Source of the DNA: an uncultured Ilumatobacter sp.
GTDB lineage: Bacteria; Actinomycetota; Acidimicrobiia; Acidimicrobiales; Ilumatobacteraceae
Assembly (NCBI GenBank): GCA_938049325.1
Contig: CALICC010000251.1
Span: forward strand, 1-7,400
Reading direction: 5' to 3'
DNA length: 7,400 nt
A program made the translations under genes and the position numbers. Below the pieces are notes generated by a model. The model saw only the letters and a program-made list of their open reading frames with translations. It was not told the DNA's origin and did no database searches. Positions 1-6,212 of this stretch are shown here, in pieces (position 1 is the first letter of the stretch; each line of letters starts with the position of its first letter).

Positions 1-1101
1 CGTGACCCACGCCCACAGCGTGAGGTAGAACCACCGCTGCCCGAAGATGCGCGACATCGACATCACGGTGAGCGCGAGGACGATCGCCAATACGGCGTGC
101 AGCCGCACGAGCGGGGTGTGTCCCGATCGCCATGCGTACGCAAACGCTGCGACCCACAGCATCAAGACGATCGCTCCGGGCCAGATGGCGCCGTCGGGGT
201 CGAAGCCTTGCTGGAGGAAGCGTTCCTGACCGGTGATGAGCCGGGCGAATCCACCGACGCCGTCGAGGTGACGCAGCATGAGACGAGCGCCTGCTGCGAG
301 GCCGATCGGTTCTTCGTCGGGCGAACCGAAGTGGTCGATCAGACGCTTCAAGTTGCCGGGGTCACGACGCAGTTGATCGGCAATCGGCGCGAGCCACAGG
401 ACAACGAACGCGCCCACGGTCAACAGCACGCTGCGCGGCGGACCCTCGCTTTCTTGTTGTCGGCCGCGCCACCAACGCACGAGCACCACGCCGACGGCGG
501 CAAGGCCCAGCCCGCCCGACATCAGCAGGTACGGAATGTGTGTCTGTGCGGCGAACGACGCCGCAACGACGAGTGGGATCAGCATGTAGTCGTCGCCGTC
601 GAAGACCGCCCACGTCGCAAGCAGGATCACGAGCCAAGCAAGCAACGGCATGTACGGGTTCCACGGTTGCGACAGGACCGACAGACCAAAGCCTCGGATG
701 AGCACGGCGATCACCGCGGCGATGAGAGCGATGCCAGCTCTGCCGAGACGACGGTGGCCGATCCACATTGCGAGCGACGTCCAGATCAGTGAAATCGAGA
801 CGGTGGCGACTTCCATCGCCCACGCCGATCCCCCGAAAAGTCGATACCCCGGCACCAGCAGCCAGAAGCTGAGCGGGCCAGGATGACTCCCCTGGTCGGG
901 AAGCTCACCGATCCGGCCGGGCAAACCAATCAGCGGCGTCTGACGCGATCCGCCGTCACGAACGCGGAACTCGGTCATCGCAAGATCGAGCACCGGATAC
1001 CAGCGCCGTTGCGCGAGCGCGATCAGCGCGACGAACAGCGGGAGCGACACGCCGAACACAACGAGAGCGATGAAAGCCCGATCGGGTAACCGTCGAAGCA
1101 T
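1..1101 (-). CDS. GT-C-like polytopic membrane glycosyltransferase (3' end outside window)
   Basis: An open minus-strand frame of 367 codons runs off the left edge without a stop, so the C-terminus is missing. The protein is strongly hydrophobic. A first membrane helix lies at about residues 10-30, followed by a long polar loop and then roughly eight further segments. The loop carries acidic residues D39 and E44 in an ALDLAMTEF-like context and an HPGP motif at residues 73-76, followed by a helix. This layout (acidic residues just after TM1, then a Pro/Gly motif before TM2) is typical of GT-C enzymes such as GT39/PMT-like proteins. These take sugar from a polyprenyl-phosphate donor on the outer face of the membrane. 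The gene directly follows the lipid-phosphate-sugar synthase gene, which fits a role as user of that donor. ATG 1101 is chosen. The in-frame GTG at 1110 overlaps the upstream TGA (GTGA) and would add three residues. The exact family, sugar and acceptor are not identified. Confidence 0.85.
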   Translation of the reverse strand, partial: MLRRLPDRAFIALVVFGVSLPLFVALIALAQRRWYPVLDLAMTEFRVRDGGSRQTPLIGLPGRIGELPDQGSHPGPLSFWLLVPGYRLFGGSAWAMEVATVSISLIWTSLAMWIGHRRLGRAGIALIAAVIAVLIRGFGLSVLSQPWNPYMPLLAWLVILLATWAVFDGDDYMLIPLVVAASFAAQTHIPYLLMSGGLGLAAVGVVLVRWWRGRQQESEGPPRSVLLTVGAFVVLWLAPIADQLRRDPGNLKRLIDHFGSPDEEPIGLAAGARLMLRHLDGVGGFARLITGQERFLQQGFDPDGAIWPGAIVLMLWVAAFAYAWRSGHTPLVRLHAVLAIVLALTVMSMSRIFGQRWFYLTLWAWVT

Positions 1102-1110
1102 GCCGATCAC
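1097..1110 (-). promoter_or_regulatory. GTGA stop/start overlap junction (synthase to GT-C gene)
   Basis: Read on the minus strand, 1110 to 1098 is GTGATCGGCATGC. The TGA at 1109-1107 ends the synthase gene. The GTG at 1110 and the ATG at 1101 are both in frame for the membrane protein. No strong Shine-Dalgarno sequence precedes either, so translation probably depends on termination-reinitiation coupling. The same arrangement occurs at the other junction of this operon (1838 to 1826). The coupling role is inferred; the overlap is seen directly. Confidence 0.55.
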
Positions 1111-1829
1111 CGAGCGCGTCGTCGGAGCCGGTCGCCGATTCCCCACCGGGTGACGAGCAACATCGACTCGACGATGATTCGGCCGGACATCTTCGATTTG
1201 CCGAGTGTGCGGTCGCGGAAGATGATCGGCGACTCGACGATGTTCGCCTGCTGCGCGGCGAGCCGTCGGACCAGCTCGGTCATGAAGGCGTAGCCCTCGG
1301 CCGACGTCGAGGTCGGGTCGATCGATGCCAGCGCTCCGGAGCGATACGCCCGATACCCCCCGGTGCAGTCACGCGGAGACACGCCGAGGATCGTGCGCGT
1401 GTAGGCGTTACCCCACTTCGACAACAGTTGACGACGCACCGGCCAGTCGGTCGTGCCGCCACCCGTGACGTATCGCGAACCGATCACGAGGTCGGCGCCC
1501 TCATTGATCAGACTCAAGAAGTCGGGTATCCGATCGGGGTCGTGTGACAGATCGGCGTCCATCGTGACCACGACGTCGTACTCTCCGCCGAGCACATGAG
1601 CGAAGCCGTCTCGGTAGGCGCTTCCCAACCCCCGCTTGCCGGGCCGGGACAACAATTCGATGCGCCCGACGTCGCGTCCGACCGCTTCGGCCAGCGGGCC
1701 GGTTCCATCTGGGCTGTCGTCGTCGACCACCAAGACATCGGTCTCAGGCGCGGCCTTGCGAACTGCCCGCAGGAATCGCTCGATGTTCTCCGCTTCGTTG
1801 TATGTCGGAAGCACGACCACGCTGCGCAT
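1107..1829 (-). CDS. ppm1: GT2 polyprenyl-phosphate mannose (dolichol-P-mannose-type) synthase
   Basis: A 240-residue GT2-family protein without transmembrane segments, close to the length of stand-alone DPM1/Ppm1 catalytic domains. Visible motifs in order: VVLPTYNEAENI at residues 5-16 (nucleotide-sugar fold start), VVDDDSPDGT at 34-43, the DxD-like metal site MDADLSHDP at 90-98, DCTGGYRAYR at 154-163, EGYAFMTEL at 178-186, and FRDRTLGKSKM at 204-214. The last two are characteristic of the DPM1 group. The expected reaction is transfer of mannose from GDP-mannose to polyprenyl phosphate on the cytoplasmic side of the membrane. Use of another hexose (for example UDP-glucose, as in related enzymes) cannot be excluded. 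It lacks the acyltransferase domain fused to Ppm1 in some mycobacteria and has no GtrA-like domain. ATG 1829 gives a family-typical N-terminus. GTG 1838 is in frame and overlaps the GT4 stop codon. The gene sits between a GT4 enzyme and a GT-C-like protein in one overlapping operon. Confidence 0.88.
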   Translation of the reverse strand: MRSVVVLPTYNEAENIERFLRAVRKAAPETDVLVVDDDSPDGTGPLAEAVGRDVGRIELLSRPGKRGLGSAYRDGFAHVLGGEYDVVVTMDADLSHDPDRIPDFLSLINEGADLVIGSRYVTGGGTTDWPVRRQLLSKWGNAYTRTILGVSPRDCTGGYRAYRSGALASIDPTSTSAEGYAFMTELVRRLAAQQANIVESPIIFRDRTLGKSKMSGRIIVESMLLVTRWGIGDRLRRRAR

Positions 1830-1838
1830 GCGGATCAC
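1825..1838 (-). promoter_or_regulatory. GTGA stop/start overlap junction (GT4 to synthase gene)
   Basis: Read on the minus strand, 1838 to 1826 is GTGATCCGCATGC. The TGA at 1837-1835 ends the GT4 gene. GTG 1838 and ATG 1829 are alternative in-frame starts of the synthase. A weak AGG lies just upstream, too close to the GTG but about 12 bases from the ATG, which slightly favours the ATG. The 13-base string differs at one position from the junction at 1110-1098. Translational coupling is inferred. Confidence 0.55.
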
Positions 1839-2965
1839 GAGCCTACTCGGGCAGCGCGACCACCCAAGGAAGCTCGGTGGAGAACCTCCAGCACGCCGCA
1901 GGCCGACGCGTCCCAGGTCATGGTTCGCACGCGCCGTTCGGCGGCGGCGCCAAGACGATCTCGCAAGTCTTTGTCTCCCAACACTCGAGCCATTGCTGCG
2001 CCGAGATCGGTTTCGGAAGCCAGCACCCCGGTCTCGCCATCGACCACAGAGCTGCGATGTCCTCGAATATCGGTGGCCACCGCGGGGGTCGCACAGCCGC
2101 CGGCTTCGGTGAGGCTCAGACCCCACCCTTCGGCGAGTGACGCACTGGCCACGATCCACGATCGACGATAGATGTCGACGAGATCGTCAGGTGCTACCCA
2201 TCCGGCGAAGTCCACCCAATCGGCAGCGCCGAGCTCGGCGACGCGCCGGTCGAGCAACTCCCGCTCGGGTCCGCCGCCGACGATGGTGAGTGTGGTGCCC
2301 GGAACTGTCTCTCGAGCCTCCGCCACCGCGTCGATGAGGAGATCGAAGCGTTTCACGGGCGCCAGGCGTGCCACCGCGACGACCGACGGTTGGCTCGTTC
2401 GCGACCCGCCGGGCGAGAACCGCGGATCGGTGCCATTCGGAATCGCCGTGACGCGTTCGGGCGAGAACCCGATCTCGATCAGCTCCTCACGCGTTGCTTC
2501 TGACGGGGTCGCCGTGAGTCCGCGCCGATAGATCGGCGGAGCAACGCGGGCTTCGAGTACTCGGCCGGCGGCCGCCATGGGGCCAGGCAAGATCTGATTC
2601 CACATCGGCCCGTGAACGTGGTGGAGGAACAAGATGCGTGGCCGTCGGCACCACAGCGGCGAGAAGAACGGCACGGCGTTCATCACTTCGACCACTGCGT
2701 CGTAGCGGCCCATCCGGCGCGTCAGCTCGGACGCAACCGTGCGCGGAAACACCGTGTAGCGATTTCCGCGGCGGACAACTCGATAGCCGTTGCGTTCGGC
2801 GGTGGCCGGGTGTCCGGGAGCTACCGACGTCCGGTGCAACACGTCGAGACCCGCCTCTGCCCAGCGCCGTTCGCACTCGTCGGCATGCACCTCAGAGCCA
2901 CCGGCGTCAGGATCGGCGAGGTCACGCCAGGCCAGTACGTGGATCCGACGGATCCCGCTTGCCAT
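1835..2965 (-). CDS. GT4-family (GT-B fold) glycosyltransferase
   Basis: From ATG 2965 this is a 376-residue soluble protein, a normal size for GT4. The N-terminal acceptor domain begins RIHVLAWRDL and has the glycine loop DAGGSEVH at residues 20-27. The C-terminal donor domain has VARLAPVKRFDLLIDA at 198-213 (the Arg and Lys that contact donor phosphates, R200 and K205) and AEGWGLSLTEA at 278-288, the EX7E signature of retaining GT4 enzymes (E279, E287). It would transfer a sugar from a nucleotide donor to a lipid-linked or other cytoplasmic acceptor. Donor and acceptor are not deducible. It is the first gene of the leftward operon and ends by GTGA overlap into the synthase gene. The frame stays open upstream. 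ATG 3043 is an alternative start adding 26 residues, but it would leave only about 22 bases before the divergent gene's longest reading, and the family fold begins only three to six residues after M1 at 2965. No good ribosome site is seen for either start. Confidence 0.9.
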   Translation of the reverse strand: MASGIRRIHVLAWRDLADPDAGGSEVHADECERRWAEAGLDVLHRTSVAPGHPATAERNGYRVVRRGNRYTVFPRTVASELTRRMGRYDAVVEVMNAVPFFSPLWCRRPRILFLHHVHGPMWNQILPGPMAAAGRVLEARVAPPIYRRGLTATPSEATREELIEIGFSPERVTAIPNGTDPRFSPGGSRTSQPSVVAVARLAPVKRFDLLIDAVAEARETVPGTTLTIVGGGPERELLDRRVAELGAADWVDFAGWVAPDDLVDIYRRSWIVASASLAEGWGLSLTEAGGCATPAVATDIRGHRSSVVDGETGVLASETDLGAAMARVLGDKDLRDRLGAAAERRVRTMTWDASACGVLEVLHRASLGGRAARVGS

Positions 2966-3065
2966 CAGGTCGTCCGCATACGCCTGCAACTGATCGCGAG
3001 GGGGTACCGCCACGCGCCTGACGATACGCCCTGGGTACCCCATCTGGTGAGTACCATCGGGGCGC
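2966..3065. promoter_or_regulatory. Divergent intergenic region with three GTACC repeats
   Basis: These 100 bases separate the leftward glycosyltransferase operon from the rightward membrane-protein gene, so they should carry promoters for both. GTACC occurs three times on the plus strand, at 3004, 3035 and 3051. The first two sit in the palindrome GGTACC and the second extends to GGGTACCC (3034-3041). A plausible plus-strand -10 element, TACCAT (3052-3057), lies 8 bases before the TTG start and could give a leaderless transcript. TATCGT (3026 to 3021, minus strand) is a weak -10 candidate for the operon. No good -35 partners are visible. If the GT4 gene starts at 3043, the first two GTACC copies are coding. 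Confidence 0.3.
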
Positions 3066-4856
3066 TTGACGGACCTGATCGACAGCACAGACTCGGCTGA
3101 CGCGCCGTCGCACGATGTGGAGGAGACCGCCGACGTCGCCGTGCCGTTCGTGTTCGGTGGCTCGGTTCGGTTCTCGGCACGTGGCGCCATCGCTCTCGCC
3201 GGCGTGTTGCTCTTCGCGATGCTGCCCGTCCGCGGCTTGTTCCGCTCGCCCGGATCCTCGATGGAAGAGGGCTTCATGCTCGTCTTCCCGCGGCTCGTGC
3301 AGCAAGGCCAGGTCCCCAACGTCGACTTCCTCCACCTCTACGGGCCGGGGTCGCTTCATGTCTTGGCCGGTTGGTACAAGGTGTTCGGTTACACGCTCGA
3401 AGCCGAGCGGGCCTTCGGACTGCTGCAGAACCTTGCCATCATCTTCGCGCTGTACACGCTGACTCGTCCGTGGGGTCGTGTTGCTGCGGTCGGAGCCAGC
3501 GTCGTGGCATCGCTCCTCGTGATGACACCGATCGGGTTGGCAGCGCTCGCGTGGCATGGTGCGGTGGCGCTCGCACTGTGGTCGGTCGTGTTCGCAATTC
3601 GTGCTCGCCATCAGGCGACGCTGTCGTCGTGGGCCGCTTCAGGTGTACTCGCCGGGCTTGCGTTGTCGTTCCGGCCCGACATCATCATCGCGATCACCGT
3701 GGCGATCATCGCTGCCGGCTGGGCCTCTCGAGGTCGAGCGACCAAACCGCTGGTTCTGGGAGCGATCATCGGTCTGCTGCCGATGTGGTTCCACCTGGTG
3801 ATGGCCGGACCCGTTGCCGCCATCGACGGCATCGTGGTCGATCCCGTCGTCCGACTCCGACCCGGTCGAGAGCTTCCGAGTCCCCCGTCGTTCGGCAAGA
3901 TCGACGGTGCACTGCAAGCCATTGCCGAAGCCGTGCCGCCGTACTGGCCTGTCCCGGCGCCGGCCGCGAATCATCAACTCTTCTTCTGGTTCCTCGCCGT
4001 GATCGTGATCGCCATCGGCGTGCCTGCCACCGCCTGGCGACTGCGTCGACGTTCCGGCTCCGAGAACACGCCGCATCTCGATGCGTTGTGGGTCGCTGGG
4101 GTGTTCGGACTTGGCATCTTGCCCCAGGCGATGCAACGCCCCGATTCCACGCACCTGGCGTGGGTCGCCATGGTGTCGTGGCCGCTCCTCGGTGCGCTGA
4201 TCACGCACGTCACGATCCAACGCCTCAGACGGGTGTCGGCAGTGAGCGGCGTCGCTGCCGTGTTGATTGCGATGATGGTCGTCAGTCCGTTCTACACCTA
4301 CCGCTACTACCTCTTGCACACGCGTGTGGCGGTTGGTGACCTGCCGCTGCCGTTCCTCGTCGAACGAGATGACCGCAAGTTCTGGTTCGGCAATCCTGAG
4401 GTTGCCAACGCACTCATCGCGATGATCCCCGACTTGGAAGCTCGGAGCGAACCCGGCGATCGACTCGTGGTGGGCACCGCCGACCTGAGTCGCACGGTCT
4501 ACAGCGACGTGTCGATCTACTTCCTGTTCGACGAACTCGAACCGGCGACGTACTACATCGAGATGGATCCGGGGCTCGCCGATTCGGAAGGGTCTGGACT
4601 CGCTGAGGACATTGCCGACGCCGACTTCGTCGTGCTCACCAACTTCTGGTCAGGTTGGCTCGAGCCGAACACGTCGGTGCAACGCCAGTCACAGGAACAC
4701 AACCGGGCAGTCGCCGACAACTTCTGCCTCGTCGGACAATACGAGAGCAACCTGTTGATGCTGTTCGAGCGATGTGAAGGTGGCGGCGGCATCAGCGGCG
4801 CCGACGTGGAGGGCATCTACCCCGTCGTCCCGGTCCCCGAAGAGCTCGCCCTGTAA
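3066..4856 (+). CDS. GT-C-like polytopic membrane protein with C-terminal soluble domain
   Basis: Up to 596 residues. An acidic N-terminal tail (about 1-30) precedes roughly eleven hydrophobic segments between residues 37 and 410. A hydrophilic C-terminal region of about 185 residues follows. The first loop after TM1 has SSMEEGF (E67, E68) and NVDFLHLYGPG (residues 85-95, D87 and Y92). This is the arrangement of acidic catalytic-loop residues and a YxPG-type motif seen in GT-C enzymes that use polyprenyl-phosphate sugars. The C-terminal part includes GDRLVVG (464-470), PATYYIEMDPG (493-503) and ADADFVVL (517-524). From memory these resemble uncharacterised actinobacterial membrane proteins annotated as mannosyltransferase-like. 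An odd number of helices with N-in topology puts this domain outside, which is an inference. The start is uncertain: TTG 3066 is the longest option (TGA at 3048-3050 closes the frame), and GTG 3117 and GTG 3141 are alternatives. GGAGGAG at 3119-3125 is 15 bases before GTG 3141. It diverges from the GT4-GT2-GT-C operon, suggesting the same pathway. Confidence 0.85.
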   Translation: MTDLIDSTDSADAPSHDVEETADVAVPFVFGGSVRFSARGAIALAGVLLFAMLPVRGLFRSPGSSMEEGFMLVFPRLVQQGQVPNVDFLHLYGPGSLHVLAGWYKVFGYTLEAERAFGLLQNLAIIFALYTLTRPWGRVAAVGASVVASLLVMTPIGLAALAWHGAVALALWSVVFAIRARHQATLSSWAASGVLAGLALSFRPDIIIAITVAIIAAGWASRGRATKPLVLGAIIGLLPMWFHLVMAGPVAAIDGIVVDPVVRLRPGRELPSPPSFGKIDGALQAIAEAVPPYWPVPAPAANHQLFFWFLAVIVIAIGVPATAWRLRRRSGSENTPHLDALWVAGVFGLGILPQAMQRPDSTHLAWVAMVSWPLLGALITHVTIQRLRRVSAVSGVAAVLIAMMVVSPFYTYRYYLLHTRVAVGDLPLPFLVERDDRKFWFGNPEVANALIAMIPDLEARSEPGDRLVVGTADLSRTVYSDVSIYFLFDELEPATYYIEMDPGLADSEGSGLAEDIADADFVVLTNFWSGWLEPNTSVQRQSQEHNRAVADNFCLVGQYESNLLMLFERCEGGGGISGADVEGIYPVVPVPEELAL

Positions 4857-4925
4857 CGCATCTGCGGCGAAGCCATGACCTGTCGGGTCATCGCTCTCGT
4901 CACCCGCCGTTGCGATGATGACCGC
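4857..4925 (+). promoter_or_regulatory. Leader/upstream gap of hydrolase gene with competing small hairpins
   Basis: The gap holds ATGACC (4875-4880) facing GGTCAT (4886-4891), a 6-bp stem with a 5-base loop. TCATCGC (4888-4894) can instead pair with GCGATGA (4912-4918). ATGACC recurs at 4918-4923, just before the ATG at 4926. The two stems share bases and are mutually exclusive. No U-run follows, so this is not a clear intrinsic terminator for the upstream gene. It could be an operator with repeated ATGACC/GGTCAT half-sites, a weak attenuator, or chance. No recognisable -10/-35 pair was found. Confidence 0.25.
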
Positions 4926-5693
4926 ATGCCGACAACCGCACGATCCGGAAGAACGATTCGCTTCGACCGAGCAGGCGCCGGTCCCCCGCTGGTTCTCCTG
5001 CACGGCCTGTTCCAACACGGGGCGACCTGGGACCAGGTCGGCTACCTCGGCGCGCTGACCGAGCACTTCGAGGTGATCACCATCGACTCCGTCGGCCACG
5101 GCGGCAGTGACCACCCGCGTGGGATCGGTGAGTATCGAGCCGAGCGTCGCGTCGATGATGTGACGGCTGTGCTCGATGAACTCGAGATCGACGACGCGTA
5201 CATCTGGGGCTACTCGATGGGCGGTTGGCAGGCCCTCAGCTGCGTCCGCCATGCACCAGAACGCGTCCGAGGTGTGATTGCTGGTGGTTGGTGTCCGGCC
5301 CGCGGGTTGGCCACGACGTTCGACGTGTACGTCACTCAGTTCGGGTTCGACCCGGAAACCGATTGGTTCGCTGCATTGGTCGATCTGACCCGGAACGACC
5401 CGATTGTGGGTCCGGCTCTGGCAGACGGCGTCCTCGCCAGCTTCGAACTCGCCTTTCGTGCGTGCGAGCGCGAGGGCGGTGGTTTCGACGATGACCTCGT
5501 TCGATTCGAGCGTCCGGTCATCCTGTATTCAGGGACTCATGATCCGTACCACGACTCGACCGCGGCAGTTGCGGACGCCGTCGGTGCCCAGTTCGTCTCT
5601 CTGGCGGACGCCGATCACGGCCGCGCGTTCGTTGACGGCGCCACTGCAGTCGCCGCCGTCATGCCGCTCCTCGTGACGTCGGTGGGTCGCTGA
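4926..5693 (+). CDS. Alpha/beta-fold hydrolase
   Basis: From ATG 4926 the protein has 255 residues, typical for a single-domain alpha/beta hydrolase. It has no signal peptide or membrane segment and should be cytoplasmic. Motifs in order: VLLHGLFQHG at residues 23-32 (oxyanion loop HG), GHGGSDHP at 57-64, the nucleophile elbow GYSMGG at 95-100 with catalytic Ser97, GTHDPYHD at 203-210 with acid Asp206, and DADHGRAF at 228-235 with His231. The triad is complete, so an ester, thioester, lactone or C-C bond hydrolase is expected. The substrate cannot be told from sequence. The frame is open upstream to ATG 4875, but that would add 17 residues rich in Arg and Asp lying in the hairpin-containing gap, and the family fold starts well with the later ATG. 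The next gene starts one base after this stop, so the two are probably co-translated. Confidence 0.9.
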   Translation: MPTTARSGRTIRFDRAGAGPPLVLLHGLFQHGATWDQVGYLGALTEHFEVITIDSVGHGGSDHPRGIGEYRAERRVDDVTAVLDELEIDDAYIWGYSMGGWQALSCVRHAPERVRGVIAGGWCPARGLATTFDVYVTQFGFDPETDWFAALVDLTRNDPIVGPALADGVLASFELAFRACEREGGGFDDDLVRFERPVILYSGTHDPYHDSTAAVADAVGAQFVSLADADHGRAFVDGATAVAAVMPLLVTSVGR

Positions 5694-5694
5694 C

Positions 5695-6147
5695 GTGCGT
5701 CGCGAACTCCTCGCCGTCTCCCGCGACTATCCGCAGCCGGCGGACGAGTTGTGGCCGGTTGTTGCCGACCTCGACGGGTACGCACGCCACGTGACCGGGT
5801 TGGAGTCGACCCCGCTGATCTCCGGCGACGGGTTGGGAGCGATCCGCGAGTGCAACACGACGACATCGCAGAACTGGTCTGAGCGCGTGTCGGTGTGGGA
5901 GCCGCGTCGTCGCTACGAGATCGAAGTCGACACGGCGACCTATCCGACACCGCTTCGCCAACTCTTTCGCCGCTTCACCGGCATCTGGGAGATCGAGCCG
6001 GTCGGCGACGGCTGCAGAGTGTGGATCCGATTCGTTCCCGACGTTCGCGGCGGCTGGCTGGTGTGGCCGATCGTGGTGCTCGGGGCTCGCCAGTCGCGTC
6101 GCGATCTCGACTTCACCCTGCAGAGCTACGCCGACGCTCTCGGCTGA
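5695..6147 (+). CDS. SRPBCC (START/polyketide-cyclase-like) family protein
   Basis: A 150-residue protein with the helix-grip pattern of the SRPBCC superfamily. The N-terminal strand ELLAVSRDYPQPADELWPVVADLDGYARHV is a typical beta1-alpha1 start (pattern: strand, Pro-Ala-x-x-x-Trp, then LxxY). A series of beta strands follows through RYEIEV (73-78), GIWEIEPVGDGCRVWIRF (96-113) and a long C-terminal helix RDLDFTLQSYADAL (136-149). Such proteins bind hydrophobic ligands in a cavity. Some are cyclases or dehydratases and many are simple binding proteins, so no reaction is assigned. The only reasonable start is GTG 5695, one base after the hydrolase TGA. A purine-rich GGTGGG at 5681-5686 may serve as ribosome site. 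The tight spacing indicates a two-gene operon with the hydrolase, perhaps sharing a hydrophobic substrate (inference). Confidence 0.82.
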   Translation: MRRELLAVSRDYPQPADELWPVVADLDGYARHVTGLESTPLISGDGLGAIRECNTTTSQNWSERVSVWEPRRRYEIEVDTATYPTPLRQLFRRFTGIWEIEPVGDGCRVWIRFVPDVRGGWLVWPIVVLGARQSRRDLDFTLQSYADALG

Positions 6148-6212
6148 GCATCCCAGGGCCCCTCACCAGCGCCCGCCAGGAGCACCTCGAAGCCATCGAA
6201 TGCGCGCCGGGG
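6148..6212. other. Convergent intergenic gap, no terminator recognised
   Basis: These 65 bases lie between the converging SRPBCC and PhyH-like genes, where a bidirectional terminator would be expected. I see only short GC-rich matches (for example GGGCCC) and no convincing stem with a T-run on either strand. Termination may be factor-dependent or lie inside the coding ends. Confidence 0.5.

Noticed and set aside
97..792. Long plus-strand open frame (231 codons) opposite the left-edge membrane protein
   Set aside because: The predicted protein is Arg/Asp/His-rich low complexity with no motif, typical of an antisense shadow of a GC-biased gene. The minus-strand frame here is open throughout and clearly encodes a membrane protein.
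362..823. Minus-strand open frame of 153 codons inside the left-edge gene
   Set aside because: It is in a different frame from the continuous membrane-protein frame, and its translation is Arg-rich without recognisable structure.
1839..2159. Upstream extension of the GT2 synthase frame to about 350 residues
   Set aside because: The extra 110 residues lie entirely inside the GT4 gene, are Arg/Ser-rich and have no domain. The GT2 fold begins right after ATG 1829.
3044..3319. Extension of the GT4 frame upstream to 494 residues
   Set aside because: It would overlap the divergent membrane-protein gene over about 250 bases, and the extra residues have no GT4 counterpart.
2922..3611. Minus-strand 229-codon frame across the divergent region
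   Set aside because: It overlaps both real genes out of frame and translates to a charged low-complexity chain. It would bury the divergent promoter.
3639..4319. Minus-strand 226-codon frame opposite the GT-C-like gene
   Set aside because: His/Asp/Arg-rich with no motif. The plus strand shows a coherent polytopic membrane protein in this interval.
4875..4925. Longer hydrolase start at ATG 4875
   Set aside because: The added 17 residues fall on the inverted repeats and match nothing in the hydrolase fold. ATG 4926 gives a standard N-terminus.
4689..5252. Minus-strand 187-codon frame spanning the end of the GT-C-like gene and start of the hydrolase
   Set aside because: It looks more protein-like than other shadows, but it is antisense to two well-supported genes, including the hydrolase nucleophile elbow region, and shows no family motif.
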